A stretch of DNA of 17,032 nucleotides from NCBI GenBank assembly GCA_900547285.1, contig URGF01000034.1, positions 1-17,032 on the forward strand. Reading direction: 5' to 3'. The notes under the pieces are model-generated. The model worked only from the letters and a program-made list of their open reading frames with translations. It was not told the origin of the DNA and did no database searches. The position numbers and the translations under genes are program-made. Position 1 is the stretch's first letter. Every line of letters begins with the position of its first letter. The DNA comes from an uncultured Collinsella sp. (lineage in GTDB: Bacteria; Actinomycetota; Coriobacteriia; Coriobacteriales; Coriobacteriaceae). This document shows, piece by piece, positions 1 to 7,326 of this stretch.

Positions 1-621
1 CGCCCAGCGCCCACGCCGCAGGGCCGAGAACTCGCACGCCCCCGAATAGCCGATGCAAATCGCACCGTGGCAGAATACCTCGATGGGCACGCCCGTGGCA
101 CATAGCGCCGCAATCTCGTCGACCGTCAGCTCGCGTGCCGTCGTCACGCGCTCGACCCCCAGCTCATCGGCGGCAAGTCGCACGGCACCCTCGCTATGAG
201 CGCCCGCCTGCGTGGACAGGTGAATCTCGACCCCGGGAATCGCCGCGCGCAGCGCGCAGGCCAACCCGGCATCGGCGACAATCAGAGCATCGGCGCCCAG
301 CTCCAGTGCATGAGCTCCCAGCGCCACCGCGTCGGACAGCTCATCGTCAAACACGAACACGTTGAGCGTCACGTACACACGCACGCCATGAGCATGCGCC
401 ACGGCACAACCGCGCGCAAACTCGTCATCCGTAAAGCCATGAGCGCTCACACGGGCGTTAAAGCCGCCCAACCCCGCATAGATGGCATCGGCACCCGCGG
501 CGATGGCCGCAAGCATCTGGTCGAGTCCGCCCGCCGGCGCCAGCAGCTCGGGCAGCGCCGCACCGGCAGCATCCAATCTAGTCTCGTATTGTCCGCTCGG
601 CCCCATCGTCCGAATCGCCAT
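1..621 (-). CDS. Peptidase U32 family protein, N-terminal part (cut by window edge)
   Basis: The first 207 residues are present and the C-terminus lies outside the left edge. The N-terminus has the U32 pattern: an ELLAPAGGLDQMLAAIAAGA segment, then an ADAIYAGL strand and a (beta/alpha)-barrel-like run. Residues 181-199 fit the family signature E-x-F-x2-G-A-I-C-x4-G-x-C-x-x-S, with cysteines at the usual spacing. U32 proteins include collagenase-like proteases and the tRNA or ubiquinone hydroxylation proteins TrhP/YegQ and UbiU/UbiV, so the exact role cannot be fixed from this fragment. The start is the ATG at 621, with AAGGAG at 629-634 seven bases upstream; a second in-frame ATG at 606 is less well placed. 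The gene is divergent from the penicillin-binding protein gene, with 162 bases between their starts. I see no convincing promoter pair in that gap. Confidence 0.88.
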   Translation of the reverse strand, partial: MAIRTMGPSGQYETRLDAAGAALPELLAPAGGLDQMLAAIAAGADAIYAGLGGFNARVSAHGFTDDEFARGCAVAHAHGVRVYVTLNVFVFDDELSDAVALGAHALELGADALIVADAGLACALRAAIPGVEIHLSTQAGAHSEGAVRLAADELGVERVTTARELTVDEIAALCATGVPIEVFCHGAICIGYSGACEFSALRRGRWA

Positions 622-783
622 CGGCAAACTCCTTACCAAGGTATGCATTCACTCTGAAAAATGCCGTCTTCCAGCATACACGAGGCCTCGCGCGCCCCGT
701 TTGGTTTATCGTGTAATAACTTATGTCCATCCTGCCCCGACGGCACATCCGCCGTCCGGCACGACATACCTGGAGGTCAATAT

Positions 784-2982
784 ATGGGTCCTCGCCAACG
801 ACAGGGACGCAGCCGTTCAAAGACGCATGCCCTGCCCATAATCCTGCTCTCGTTTTTGGGCTTTTTGCTTATCGCGGGCGTGGCATTTGGCATCGGCATG
901 GTCGGCAACGTCAACCGCTGGCTGTCCGATCTGCCCGACTACACCGACGCCAACGCGTATCTGGTGAGCGAGCCCACCGAGATCGTCGACTGCAACGGCA
1001 ACAAGATCGCGAGCTTCTACACGCAAAACCGCAAGTCCATCACCAAGGACGAGGTCTCCCCCTACGTGCTGCAGGGCACCGTTGACGTCGAGGACGAGCG
1101 CTTCTACGAGCACGGCGGTATCGACCTGTGGGGTATCGCGCGTGCTGCGGTGGCAACCCTCGGCGGCGGGCACGAAGGCGCCTCGACTATCACCCAGCAG
1201 CTGGTGCGCAACACCATTCTGCAGGAGGAGCAGTTCGACTCGACCATCGAGCGTAAGGTGCGCGAGGCCTACATCGCCGTCAAGATGGAGGACATGTACT
1301 CCAAAGACGAGATCCTCATGATGTACCTCAACACCATCTACTACGGCCACGGCGCCTACGGCATCGAGGCCGCAGCCGAGACCTATCTGTCCAAGAGTGC
1401 CGCCGACCTCACCCTCAGCGAGGCCGCGCTGCTCATCGGCCTTCCCAACTCGCCCTCGCAGTACGACCCCACGGTCAACCCCGACCTAGCGCTGTCCCGT
1501 CGCAACAAGGTCCTCGACAACATGTTGCGCCTGGGCCACATCACGCAGGAGGAGCACGATGCCGCACAGGCCGAGCCCATCACCCTCAACGTGACCGAGA
1601 TTTCGGGCAGCGGCGTCGACGTATACTCGCAGCCCTACTTTGTCGCCTATGTTAAGCAGCTGCTGGAGCAGGAGTTCTCGACCGACGTGCTCTTTAAGGG
1701 CGGCCTGACCGTCAAGACCACCATCGACCCCACGATGCAGCAGGTGGCAGAGAATGCCGTCCGCGAGCAGCTCGACACGCTCTCGCTTGACGGCCTGGAC
1801 ATGGGCATGGTCGTCGTCGACCCCAAGACCGGCTACATCAAGTGCATGGTGGGCGGCTACGACTACAACGCCGACGAGAACCACGTAAACCATGCCACGG
1901 CCAAGCGTCCCGTCGGCTCCACCTTCAAGGCCTTTACGCTGGCAACTGCCATCCAAAACGGCATGAACCCCAACGTCACCCTCAACTGCAACTCGCCGCT
2001 CAAGGCCAAGGGCACCACGACCGAGGTCCAAAACTACGCCAACCATAGCTATGGCAACATCACGCTTAAGCAGGCAACGGCATACTCCTCCAACACCGGC
2101 TACATCCAGGTGGCGGAAGCCGTCGGCAACAGCAAGATCATCTCACTCGTCAAAAAGCTCGGCATCGATCCCGCCAAGGACAACATCGAGGACGTTCCCG
2201 TCATGACGCTCGGCACCGGCTCGATCTCGCCGCTCGAGATGGCCGCTGCCTACGCGACGTTTGCCAACGGCGGCTACTATCGCCAGCCGATCGCCATCAC
2301 CGAGATTGATTCTCGTACCGGTTCGGTGCTGTACCAGCACACCGACAATCCCTCACAGGTGCTTACCGAGGGCGAGGCCGCCGCGGTCACCGATGTTCTG
2401 TCCGGCGTCATGCAGGGCGGCGGTACGGGTGCTGCCGGCGCCCTGAGCGTCAACCAGCCCTATGCCGGCAAGACGGGCACCACCGACAACACCACCAACC
2501 TGTGGTTCTGCGGCTATACCCCGCAGCTGGCGTGCGCTCTGTGGACCGGCTATTCCGCGGGCGAGATCCCCATCCAAAAATACGGCACAGATCTGCTGGG
2601 CGACAGCACCAACCTGCCTGTCTTTAAGCGGTTTATGAACACCGTTCTGACCGGTACCGAGCGCGAGGAGTTTGCGACCGGAACGGCGCCCACCTACAAG
2701 AACAACAGCGTCTGGAAGTTCTACGGCACCAACAACTCCAAGAAGACGGAGAACGACGACAAGGACGAGAACGAGGACGAAGAGGAAACCACCACAACGA
2801 CTACCACGACGACCACGACCACCGAGACCACGGGCGGCGACACCACCGGCGGCACCGGTACGACCGGTGGCTCGACGGGCGGCTCCACTGGTGGTTCGAC
2901 CGGCGGCGATGGCGGCACGCCTACGCCTACGCCCACGCCCACTCCCGACCCCTCGCCCACGCCTGACGATACGGTCGGCTAA
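784..2982 (+). CDS. Class A penicillin-binding protein (glycosyltransferase/transpeptidase)
   Basis: This 732-residue bifunctional enzyme polymerises lipid II and cross-links peptidoglycan on the outer face of the membrane. A basic N-terminus is followed by one membrane segment at about residues 15-40. The GT51 domain shows EDERFYEHGG with the expected catalytic Glu103, GASTITQQL at 132-140, and a downstream KDEILMMYLNTIYYG block. The transpeptidase domain has S379-T-F-K382 (nucleophile Ser379), S435-S-N437 and K563-T-G565. From about residue 652 the protein becomes an 81-residue low-complexity tail: acidic, then 12 threonines, Gly-Gly-Ser-Thr repeats, and Thr-Pro repeats. I chose the ATG at 784 because GGAGG lies at 772-776, seven bases away; the frame is open upstream to 661 but that stretch has no PBP character. 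It is similar to PBP1A/PonA-type enzymes. The gene stands alone and ends at a strong terminator. Confidence 0.96.
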   Translation: MGPRQRQGRSRSKTHALPIILLSFLGFLLIAGVAFGIGMVGNVNRWLSDLPDYTDANAYLVSEPTEIVDCNGNKIASFYTQNRKSITKDEVSPYVLQGTVDVEDERFYEHGGIDLWGIARAAVATLGGGHEGASTITQQLVRNTILQEEQFDSTIERKVREAYIAVKMEDMYSKDEILMMYLNTIYYGHGAYGIEAAAETYLSKSAADLTLSEAALLIGLPNSPSQYDPTVNPDLALSRRNKVLDNMLRLGHITQEEHDAAQAEPITLNVTEISGSGVDVYSQPYFVAYVKQLLEQEFSTDVLFKGGLTVKTTIDPTMQQVAENAVREQLDTLSLDGLDMGMVVVDPKTGYIKCMVGGYDYNADENHVNHATAKRPVGSTFKAFTLATAIQNGMNPNVTLNCNSPLKAKGTTTEVQNYANHSYGNITLKQATAYSSNTGYIQVAEAVGNSKIISLVKKLGIDPAKDNIEDVPVMTLGTGSISPLEMAAAYATFANGGYYRQPIAITEIDSRTGSVLYQHTDNPSQVLTEGEAAAVTDVLSGVMQGGGTGAAGALSVNQPYAGKTGTTDNTTNLWFCGYTPQLACALWTGYSAGEIPIQKYGTDLLGDSTNLPVFKRFMNTVLTGTEREEFATGTAPTYKNNSVWKFYGTNNSKKTENDDKDENEDEEETTTTTTTTTTTTETTGGDTTGGTGTTGGSTGGSTGGSTGGDGGTPTPTPTPTPDPSPTPDDTVG

Positions 2983-3004
2983 GAAGTACGCGACTAAAGC
3001 CAAC

Positions 3005-3044
3005 AAGGCCCCGAGCAGCTTATTGAACTGCTCGGGGCCTTTTA
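3005..3044 (+). terminator. Rho-independent terminator of the PBP gene
   Basis: A perfect 12-bp stem pairs 3007-3018 with 3028-3039, extended to 14 bp by AA/TT. The loop has nine bases and a TTTT run starts at 3040. It lies 22 bases after the PBP stop codon. Confidence 0.93.
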
Positions 3045-3080
3045 GTTTGAAGCGACTGGGCGGTCGTTATACCAGCAAAC

Positions 3081-3114
3081 AAAAAAGGGGGGTACCGACC
3101 AACGTCGATACCCC
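3081..3114 (-). terminator. Rho-independent terminator of argR
   Basis: Read on the minus strand, an 11-bp stem (GGGGTATCGAC with GTCGGTACCCC, one G-U pair) closes a four-base loop and is followed by CC and six T residues at 3081-3086. It lies about 50 bases beyond the argR stop codon. It faces the PBP terminator, so the two convergent genes are separated by back-to-back terminators. Confidence 0.9.
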
Positions 3115-3165
3115 TTACAAGCCACTATGTAAGCGCACGCAGTGCCGAGCGCACGACCCGCACGC

Positions 3166-3603
3166 CTACTTGCGAGAATTGCTCAGCTTATTGATCAGCG
3201 CCTCGAGACGCTCGCCGTCCTCGGCCGTCTGGGCAATAACCAAAATCGTATCGTTGCCGGCAAGCGAGCCAAGCACATCGGGCAACTCTGCCGCATCAAC
3301 GGCGGCGGCGATGCCGGAAGCCGTGCCAGGCTGAGCCTTGATCATAACCAGATTATCGGTACGCAGAACGCCCGTTACGAGCTCGGAAACCATGCGCTGC
3401 AGGTGCAGGTCCTCTGCCAGAACATAGATGCCCTCAGGGAGCTTACGCAGCCCCATATCGGCAATATCGCGAGAGACAGTCGCCTGCGTGCAATCAAAGC
3501 CCATAGCACGGAGCTCATCGACCAGCACACGCTGCGTGCGGACGTCCTTATTGCGCACAATATCTCTAATGGCATCCTGGCGCCCATTGCGTTTTTTAGC
3601 CAT
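3166..3603 (-). CDS. argR: Arginine repressor ArgR
   Basis: This 145-residue protein matches the usual ArgR/AhrC length of about 150. The N-terminal winged helix-turn-helix covers residues 1-70, with the recognition-helix motif QATVSRDI at 40-47 followed by the MGLRKLPEG wing. The C-terminal oligomerisation and arginine-binding domain carries GTASGIAAAVD at 93-103 and the GNDTILV block at 116-122. In the family, arginine-bound hexamers repress arginine biosynthesis and may activate catabolism. I chose the ATG at 3603 because GAGGG lies at 3609-3613; the frame stays open to a TTG at 3636 but that extension has no family similarity. No arginine biosynthesis genes are in the window, so it acts in trans. 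A 15-base palindrome upstream may be an autoregulatory site. Confidence 0.95.
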   Translation of the reverse strand: MAKKRNGRQDAIRDIVRNKDVRTQRVLVDELRAMGFDCTQATVSRDIADMGLRKLPEGIYVLAEDLHLQRMVSELVTGVLRTDNLVMIKAQPGTASGIAAAVDAAELPDVLGSLAGNDTILVIAQTAEDGERLEALINKLSNSRK

Positions 3604-3636
3604 ACAAACCCTCACTCCAAAAGATGGCGGAGACAA

Positions 3637-3651
3637 TCAATCAGTGATTGA
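3637..3651. promoter_or_regulatory. Candidate ArgR operator (palindrome upstream of argR)
   Basis: The sequence TCAATCAGTGATTGA is a perfect 7+1+7 inverted repeat, 33-47 bases upstream of the argR start. It has the form T-n-A-A-T, a five-base spacer, A-T-T-n-A. ARG boxes have the form TnAAT-4-ATTnA, so this one has a spacer one base too long. ArgR autoregulation is common, but the assignment is an inference from position and similarity. Confidence 0.35.
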
Positions 3652-3735
3652 ATAGTTTAACGCTATTTGAAGGCTTTTGTGTATAAGAACGCATTTCGAA
3701 ACAATTCTATGCAAATTTGTTTCGTAATGAGCCGT

Positions 3736-4776
3736 TTAGGCGGTTTTTGCGCCCGTCCGGTTAAGAAAAGCTGCCAGATGCGTACACATCACGCAACGCG
3801 CGGGCTTGGCGCTAGCGATCGGCCCAAACAACAGACCGAGCCCCCGATGGTTATCCTTGAGCGCGGCGACCATTTGACGGGTTCGAGGCGCCTCGAGCAT
3901 ATCACGCATGCGGGCGGAACGCTCGATTGACGACACCCCATGCGGGCTCAGACACAAATTCTCGATGCAGGCGACCAGTCCGGCAAAGTAGAACTTTTGG
4001 CTTGCCAGCTTGAGCCGACCACCGCTATCTGCTTCCGAGAGTGAGTCCGCAAGCTCGTCGAGCGCTCGGGTGTCATCGGATACCTTGGCATACATGGTGG
4101 GATCAAAGGCATCTGCAAGCTTAGGCGCCACCGCGTGGAAACAAGCGTCGCCGCATCCGGAGACGCGCTGCGCCTGCGAGAGCGCGCATGCCATAAACCC
4201 AACTGTGCGAAACGCCTTGTCGCACAAAAGGCATGCCTCAAACAGCGGACGACTATACATCACGCCAGAGACTTGAGCAACCAAGCCGCCCAAAATCAAC
4301 TGAGGCAGCCCGGCCACCATCGAAGATTTGCTATCAATGGAAATATGAGTAGCATCCAAGACGCGCGAATGGCGCTCTCGATGTGCATCATAGCGGTCGA
4401 GCGACACCGTGGGGAACACTATGTCTGCCGCAGTATCGCACGCGATATCGACCATCTTGGAAAGTGATTGCGGAGCAAACCACTCATCGGCGTTCATGGC
4501 GATGATTTGAGAGCCGCGCGAGGCAGCAAAACCGGCACGAAGACACGCGCCGCGCGTCGCGTCCTCGACGTCAATCAAATCAATATGGATGTCCCTGTCG
4601 GCAGCAACTTGAAGCGAATGGCGCACACCGGGCGCAGTATCGCGACAGACAACGACAATCTGCAAATCGTAGAGGTCTTGGTTCTGGATACTCTCGAGCG
4701 CACGCATCGCATAGCTGGGCGAACCTTCTACCACAAGGATCACCGAAAGTCGCGGATGCGAGCCACGTCGAACCAA
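3736..4776 (-). CDS. GT2-like (GT-A fold) glycosyltransferase, target unknown
   Basis: The N-terminal 110 residues of this 346-residue protein follow the GT2 layout. A first beta strand RLSVILVVEG (9-18) is followed by a helix ending in ALESIQNQ, a second strand LQIVVVCRD, and an aspartate-motif equivalent AMNADEWF at 93-100. The canonical D-x-D-D is here N95-A-D97-E98, so the first acidic residue is an asparagine and metal binding may be altered. The remainder is helical, cysteine-rich and not recognised. No membrane segment is evident. The start is TTG at 4776: GAGG lies at 4786-4789 nine bases upstream, no ATG exists between that codon and the upstream in-frame stop, and starting later would remove the first strand. 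It lies 161 bases downstream of truA and 132 bases upstream of argR on the same strand. Donor and acceptor cannot be told. Confidence 0.75.
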   Translation of the reverse strand: MVRRGSHPRLSVILVVEGSPSYAMRALESIQNQDLYDLQIVVVCRDTAPGVRHSLQVAADRDIHIDLIDVEDATRGACLRAGFAASRGSQIIAMNADEWFAPQSLSKMVDIACDTAADIVFPTVSLDRYDAHRERHSRVLDATHISIDSKSSMVAGLPQLILGGLVAQVSGVMYSRPLFEACLLCDKAFRTVGFMACALSQAQRVSGCGDACFHAVAPKLADAFDPTMYAKVSDDTRALDELADSLSEADSGGRLKLASQKFYFAGLVACIENLCLSPHGVSSIERSARMRDMLEAPRTRQMVAALKDNHRGLGLLFGPIASAKPARCVMCTHLAAFLNRTGAKTA

Positions 4777-4937
4777 ATTATCCGTCCTCTCGACAGCAAT
4801 GAATCAAACCGTGGTTCATGGTACACCCCGGCAATAAAAGCAATGAGACACCGGTTGCATTGCACGCCAAGAACAGATGTTGCACACGCGCAGCCCACAG
4901 ATGACAGGTGTCGACGCACGACACGTCGAGCCCTGCC

Positions 4938-5762
4938 CTAGTCGAGCACGACAAGCTCGGCGGGATCGTAATCCACGCCCATAAACGTAAGGCCGCAGGC
5001 AGGAGCCGTGGGGCCCGCAGCGGTACGGTCGCAAGCATCGATAACCTCGCGCATCCACTCGGGTTCACGGCGATGCATGCCAATCTCGACAAGCGTGCCC
5101 ACGATCGTACGGACCATCGAATGCAGAAACGCATTGCCCTCGATGGTGAACGTCAGGATGTCCTCGCCAAACGCAACCTCATGGCTAAATTCGGCACGCA
5201 TCACGCAGCGATGCGTGGGTTTGCCAACGGCCGAAGCAACCTTGCAAAAGCTTTTAAAGTCCTGCTCGCCCAGCAGAGCGGGGCAGGCAGCAGACATAGC
5301 CTCAACATCCAAGGGATAGCGATGCCACCACACGGCACCGCGGGACAGCACGGGGCGCGCATCTCGATCGGCAATACGGTACGTATACGTACGGGAACGC
5401 GCGTCAAAACGCGCAGAAAAGCCTTTACGGGCCTTGTAGACCTCGTTTATGGCGATATCTTTGGGCAGGAGGGCATCCATAGCCCTCAGCCACCTACGGC
5501 GCGTCAGAGCAAGCTCAGCGTCCGTTACGGGCACGCTAATGTACTGGGCCACCGCATGCACGCCGGCATCGGTACGACCCGCACACGTCAGATCGATCGG
5601 GCGGCGCAGCAGCGTCTCGATAGCGCGGCGCAACTCGCCCGCAACGGTTGTCTGGCCCGGCTGCTCGGCAAATCCGCTATAGGACGAGCCATCATAGGCA
5701 ACACAGAATACAAGCGTGGCATCGAGCTCAGGAATCGAATTGAAATCAGACGGCGCGGTCAT
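4938..5762 (-). CDS. truA: tRNA pseudouridine(38-40) synthase TruA
   Basis: This 274-residue enzyme isomerises uridines 38-40 in the tRNA anticodon arm. The N-terminus has the YDGSSYSGFAEQPGQTTV block (TruA: YDG-x2-[FY]-x-G-[FW]), and the catalytic aspartate is Asp65 in AGRTDAGVHA. Later conserved pieces are SRTYTYRI, FKSFCK and HSMVRTIVGTL, all in family order, so the protein is complete. I chose the ATG at 5762, with GGGAG at 5768-5772 and five bases of spacing; a TTG at 5777 is in frame but lies within the ribosome-binding region. truA commonly follows rplQ in Gram-positive operons and does so here, but a strong terminator separates the two genes. A promoter-like sequence overlapping the rplQ stop could supply truA. 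Confidence 0.96.
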   Translation of the reverse strand: MTAPSDFNSIPELDATLVFCVAYDGSSYSGFAEQPGQTTVAGELRRAIETLLRRPIDLTCAGRTDAGVHAVAQYISVPVTDAELALTRRRWLRAMDALLPKDIAINEVYKARKGFSARFDARSRTYTYRIADRDARPVLSRGAVWWHRYPLDVEAMSAACPALLGEQDFKSFCKVASAVGKPTHRCVMRAEFSHEVAFGEDILTFTIEGNAFLHSMVRTIVGTLVEIGMHRREPEWMREVIDACDRTAAGPTAPACGLTFMGVDYDPAELVVLD

Positions 5763-5797
5763 GGGCGCTCCCAACAAACAATCAACGGTATCGCGAC

Positions 5798-5828
5798 AAA
5801 AAAAGAGGGGTACGCGAACGTACCCCTC
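5798..5828 (-). terminator. Terminator of the ribosomal protein operon (after rplQ)
   Basis: On the minus strand a perfect 10-bp stem (GAGGGGTACG with CGTACCCCTC) closes a TTCG tetraloop and is followed directly by seven T residues at 5798-5804. It begins 26 bases after the rplQ stop codon and ends only 35 bases before the truA ATG. Confidence 0.95.
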
Positions 5829-5829
5829 G

Positions 5830-5857
5830 AATATAGCCTATGCAGACGGATTGTCTA
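5830..5857 (-). promoter_or_regulatory. Candidate sigma-70-type promoter for truA
   Basis: A -35-like TAGACA (5852-5857, 5 of 6 to consensus) and a -10-like TATATT (5830-5835, 5 of 6) are separated by 16 bases on the minus strand. The -35 contains the rplQ stop codon TAG. The expected start of transcription is near 5822-5823, inside the 5' arm of the operon terminator. This is an inference from consensus match only. Confidence 0.45.
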
Positions 5858-6322
5858 CTCAGCGGTCTCCTCAGCAGGAGCCTCCTCGACGGCCTCGACC
5901 TTCTTGGGAGCAGCGGCCTTCTTGGGGGCCGGAGCAGCCTTCTTGGCCTTAGGCGTGCAAGGCTCGGTGACGAGCTCCATGATAACGATAGGAGCGTTGT
6001 CGCCCTTGCGGTTACCGAGCTTCATGATGCGGGTGTAACCGCCGTTGCGGTCCTGCCACATGCCCTGGGCAGCCTTGTCGAAGATCTCGGCAACGAGCTG
6101 CTTATCGCCGAGCTTGGCGATGGCCAGACGACGAGAGTGCAGGTCGCCCTTCTTGGCCCAGGTGATGATCGGATCGACGACCGAACGCAGCGCCTTAGCG
6201 CGGGTCTCGGTGGTCTTGATGCGGTCGTTCTCGAAGAGGGCCTTGGCCAGGCTCTTCTTCATGGCCTTGGTGTGGCTCGCATCGGTGCCGAGCTTCAGGC
6301 CCTTCTTAACGTTGTGACGCAT
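5855..6322 (-). CDS. rplQ: 50S ribosomal protein L17 with C-terminal extension
   Basis: The N-terminus MRHNVKKGLKLGTDASHTKA and the blocks RIKTTETRAKALRSVVD, LGDKQLVAEIF and GGYTRIMKLGNRKGDNAPI define L17, which sits near the exit of the 50S tunnel. The core ends at about residue 118 (IVIMELV). After it comes a tail of about 37 residues rich in Ala, Lys, Pro and Glu, basic first and acidic at the end, which is longer than the roughly 120-residue proteins usual in Gram-positives. The ATG at 6322 has GAGGAG at 6333-6338. It is the last gene of the alpha-operon segment, 30 bases after rpoA, and precedes the terminator. Confidence 0.97.
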   Translation of the reverse strand: MRHNVKKGLKLGTDASHTKAMKKSLAKALFENDRIKTTETRAKALRSVVDPIITWAKKGDLHSRRLAIAKLGDKQLVAEIFDKAAQGMWQDRNGGYTRIMKLGNRKGDNAPIVIMELVTEPCTPKAKKAAPAPKKAAAPKKVEAVEEAPAEETAE

Positions 6323-6352
6323 GGTCTAGTTTCTCCTCAAATATGCGAAGCA

Positions 6353-7294
6353 TTAAGCCTTCAGGCTCAGGCCCATGGACTCAAGCTTGTCCTTCACTTC
6401 CTCGATCGACTTAACACCGAAGTTACGGATGTTAAGCAGATCGTTCTCCGAGAACTCAACGAGCTGACGGACCGAGTGAATGCTGGCGCGCTTAAGGCAG
6501 TTGTAGGAACGGACGGAAAGGTCCAGATCCTCGATCTGCTTGTCCAGCTCGGCGTTGTCGTTGGTGACCTCGGGAGCGAAGATCGAAGCCTCCTCCTCGA
6601 CCTCGGGGGTCTCGGCAAGGTTCATAAAGGCAGCCATATGCTGGTTGATGATATTGGCAGCCTGGACCACGGCGTCGCGCGGAGCGATGGAGCCGTTGGT
6701 CTCGATCTCGAGGACAAGGCGGTCGTAGTCGGTGTGCTGACCGACACGGCAAGCCTCAACGAGCTTGGCGCAACGGGACACCGGCGAGTACAGCGAGTCG
6801 ACGTGGATCACACCGATGGGATCGTTGTCGCGCTTGTTAGCCTCGCCAGAGACATAGCCGCGGCCATAGCCGATGCGCATGCTCATGGTGAGATGGCCAC
6901 CCTCGGTAAGCGTAGCGATGTGCTGCTCGGGGTTGACCAGCTCAAACTCGGACGGAATAAAGAAGTCCGCACCGGTGACCTCGCAGGGGCCGTCAACCGA
7001 GATGGTGGCGGTCGCCTCGTCGGTCGTGCCGAGAGCCCTGAAGACAAGACCCTTGACATTCAGGACGATGTCGGTGACATCCTCGACCATGTTAGGGATG
7101 GTCATGAACTCGTGCTGCGCGCCATCGATCTGAATAGCCTCGACGGCGGCACCCTCGAGCGAGGACAGAAGAACGCGACGAAGGGAGTTACCCAGCGTAT
7201 CGCCGTAGCCACGCTCGAGCGGCTCGACGGAGACACGAGCAGACGTCTCGTTGATCTCTTCGACCTGAACCTGAGGCCTAATGAATTCTGACAT
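6353..7294 (-). CDS. rpoA: DNA-directed RNA polymerase alpha subunit
   Basis: This 313-residue protein nucleates RNA polymerase assembly. The N-terminal dimerisation domain covers about residues 1-228, with the signature ERGYGDTLGNSLRRVLLSS at 27-45 and GRGYVSGEANKRD at 144-156. An acidic linker (about 229-255) leads to the C-terminal domain, where VRSYNCLKRASIHSV at 261-275 and NIRNFGVKSIEEVKDKL at 288-304 form the helix-hairpin-helix that contacts UP elements. Arg262 and Asn265 match the E. coli DNA-contact residues Arg265 and Asn268. The ATG at 7294 has GGAGG at 7301-7305, six bases away. It lies between rpsD (32 bases) and rplQ (30 bases), the normal alpha-operon position. Confidence 0.98.
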   Translation of the reverse strand: MSEFIRPQVQVEEINETSARVSVEPLERGYGDTLGNSLRRVLLSSLEGAAVEAIQIDGAQHEFMTIPNMVEDVTDIVLNVKGLVFRALGTTDEATATISVDGPCEVTGADFFIPSEFELVNPEQHIATLTEGGHLTMSMRIGYGRGYVSGEANKRDNDPIGVIHVDSLYSPVSRCAKLVEACRVGQHTDYDRLVLEIETNGSIAPRDAVVQAANIINQHMAAFMNLAETPEVEEEASIFAPEVTNDNAELDKQIEDLDLSVRSYNCLKRASIHSVRQLVEFSENDLLNIRNFGVKSIEEVKDKLESMGLSLKA

Positions 7295-7326
7295 GTATTA
7301 CCTCCAGCCTCAGCAGCCCGGATGGA

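Noticed and set aside
622..783. Divergent promoters between the U32 and PBP genes
   Set aside because: Some TA-rich hexamers are present (around 701-726), but none has a properly spaced partner, so no promoter is called.
2788..2960. CRISPR-like or tandem repeat array
   Set aside because: The short repeats are codon repeats of the threonine and Gly-Ser-Thr tail of the PBP, in frame and without spacers.
4778..5134. Minus-strand open frame in the gap downstream of truA and overlapping its end
   Set aside because: Overlaps truA in another frame, with no motif; its high Cys/Leu/Arg content is typical of a chance frame.
5840..7291. Long plus-strand open frame opposite rplQ and rpoA
   Set aside because: It mirrors the codon structure of two unmistakable minus-strand genes. 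GC-rich third positions keep the opposite frame open; the product has no recognisable motif.
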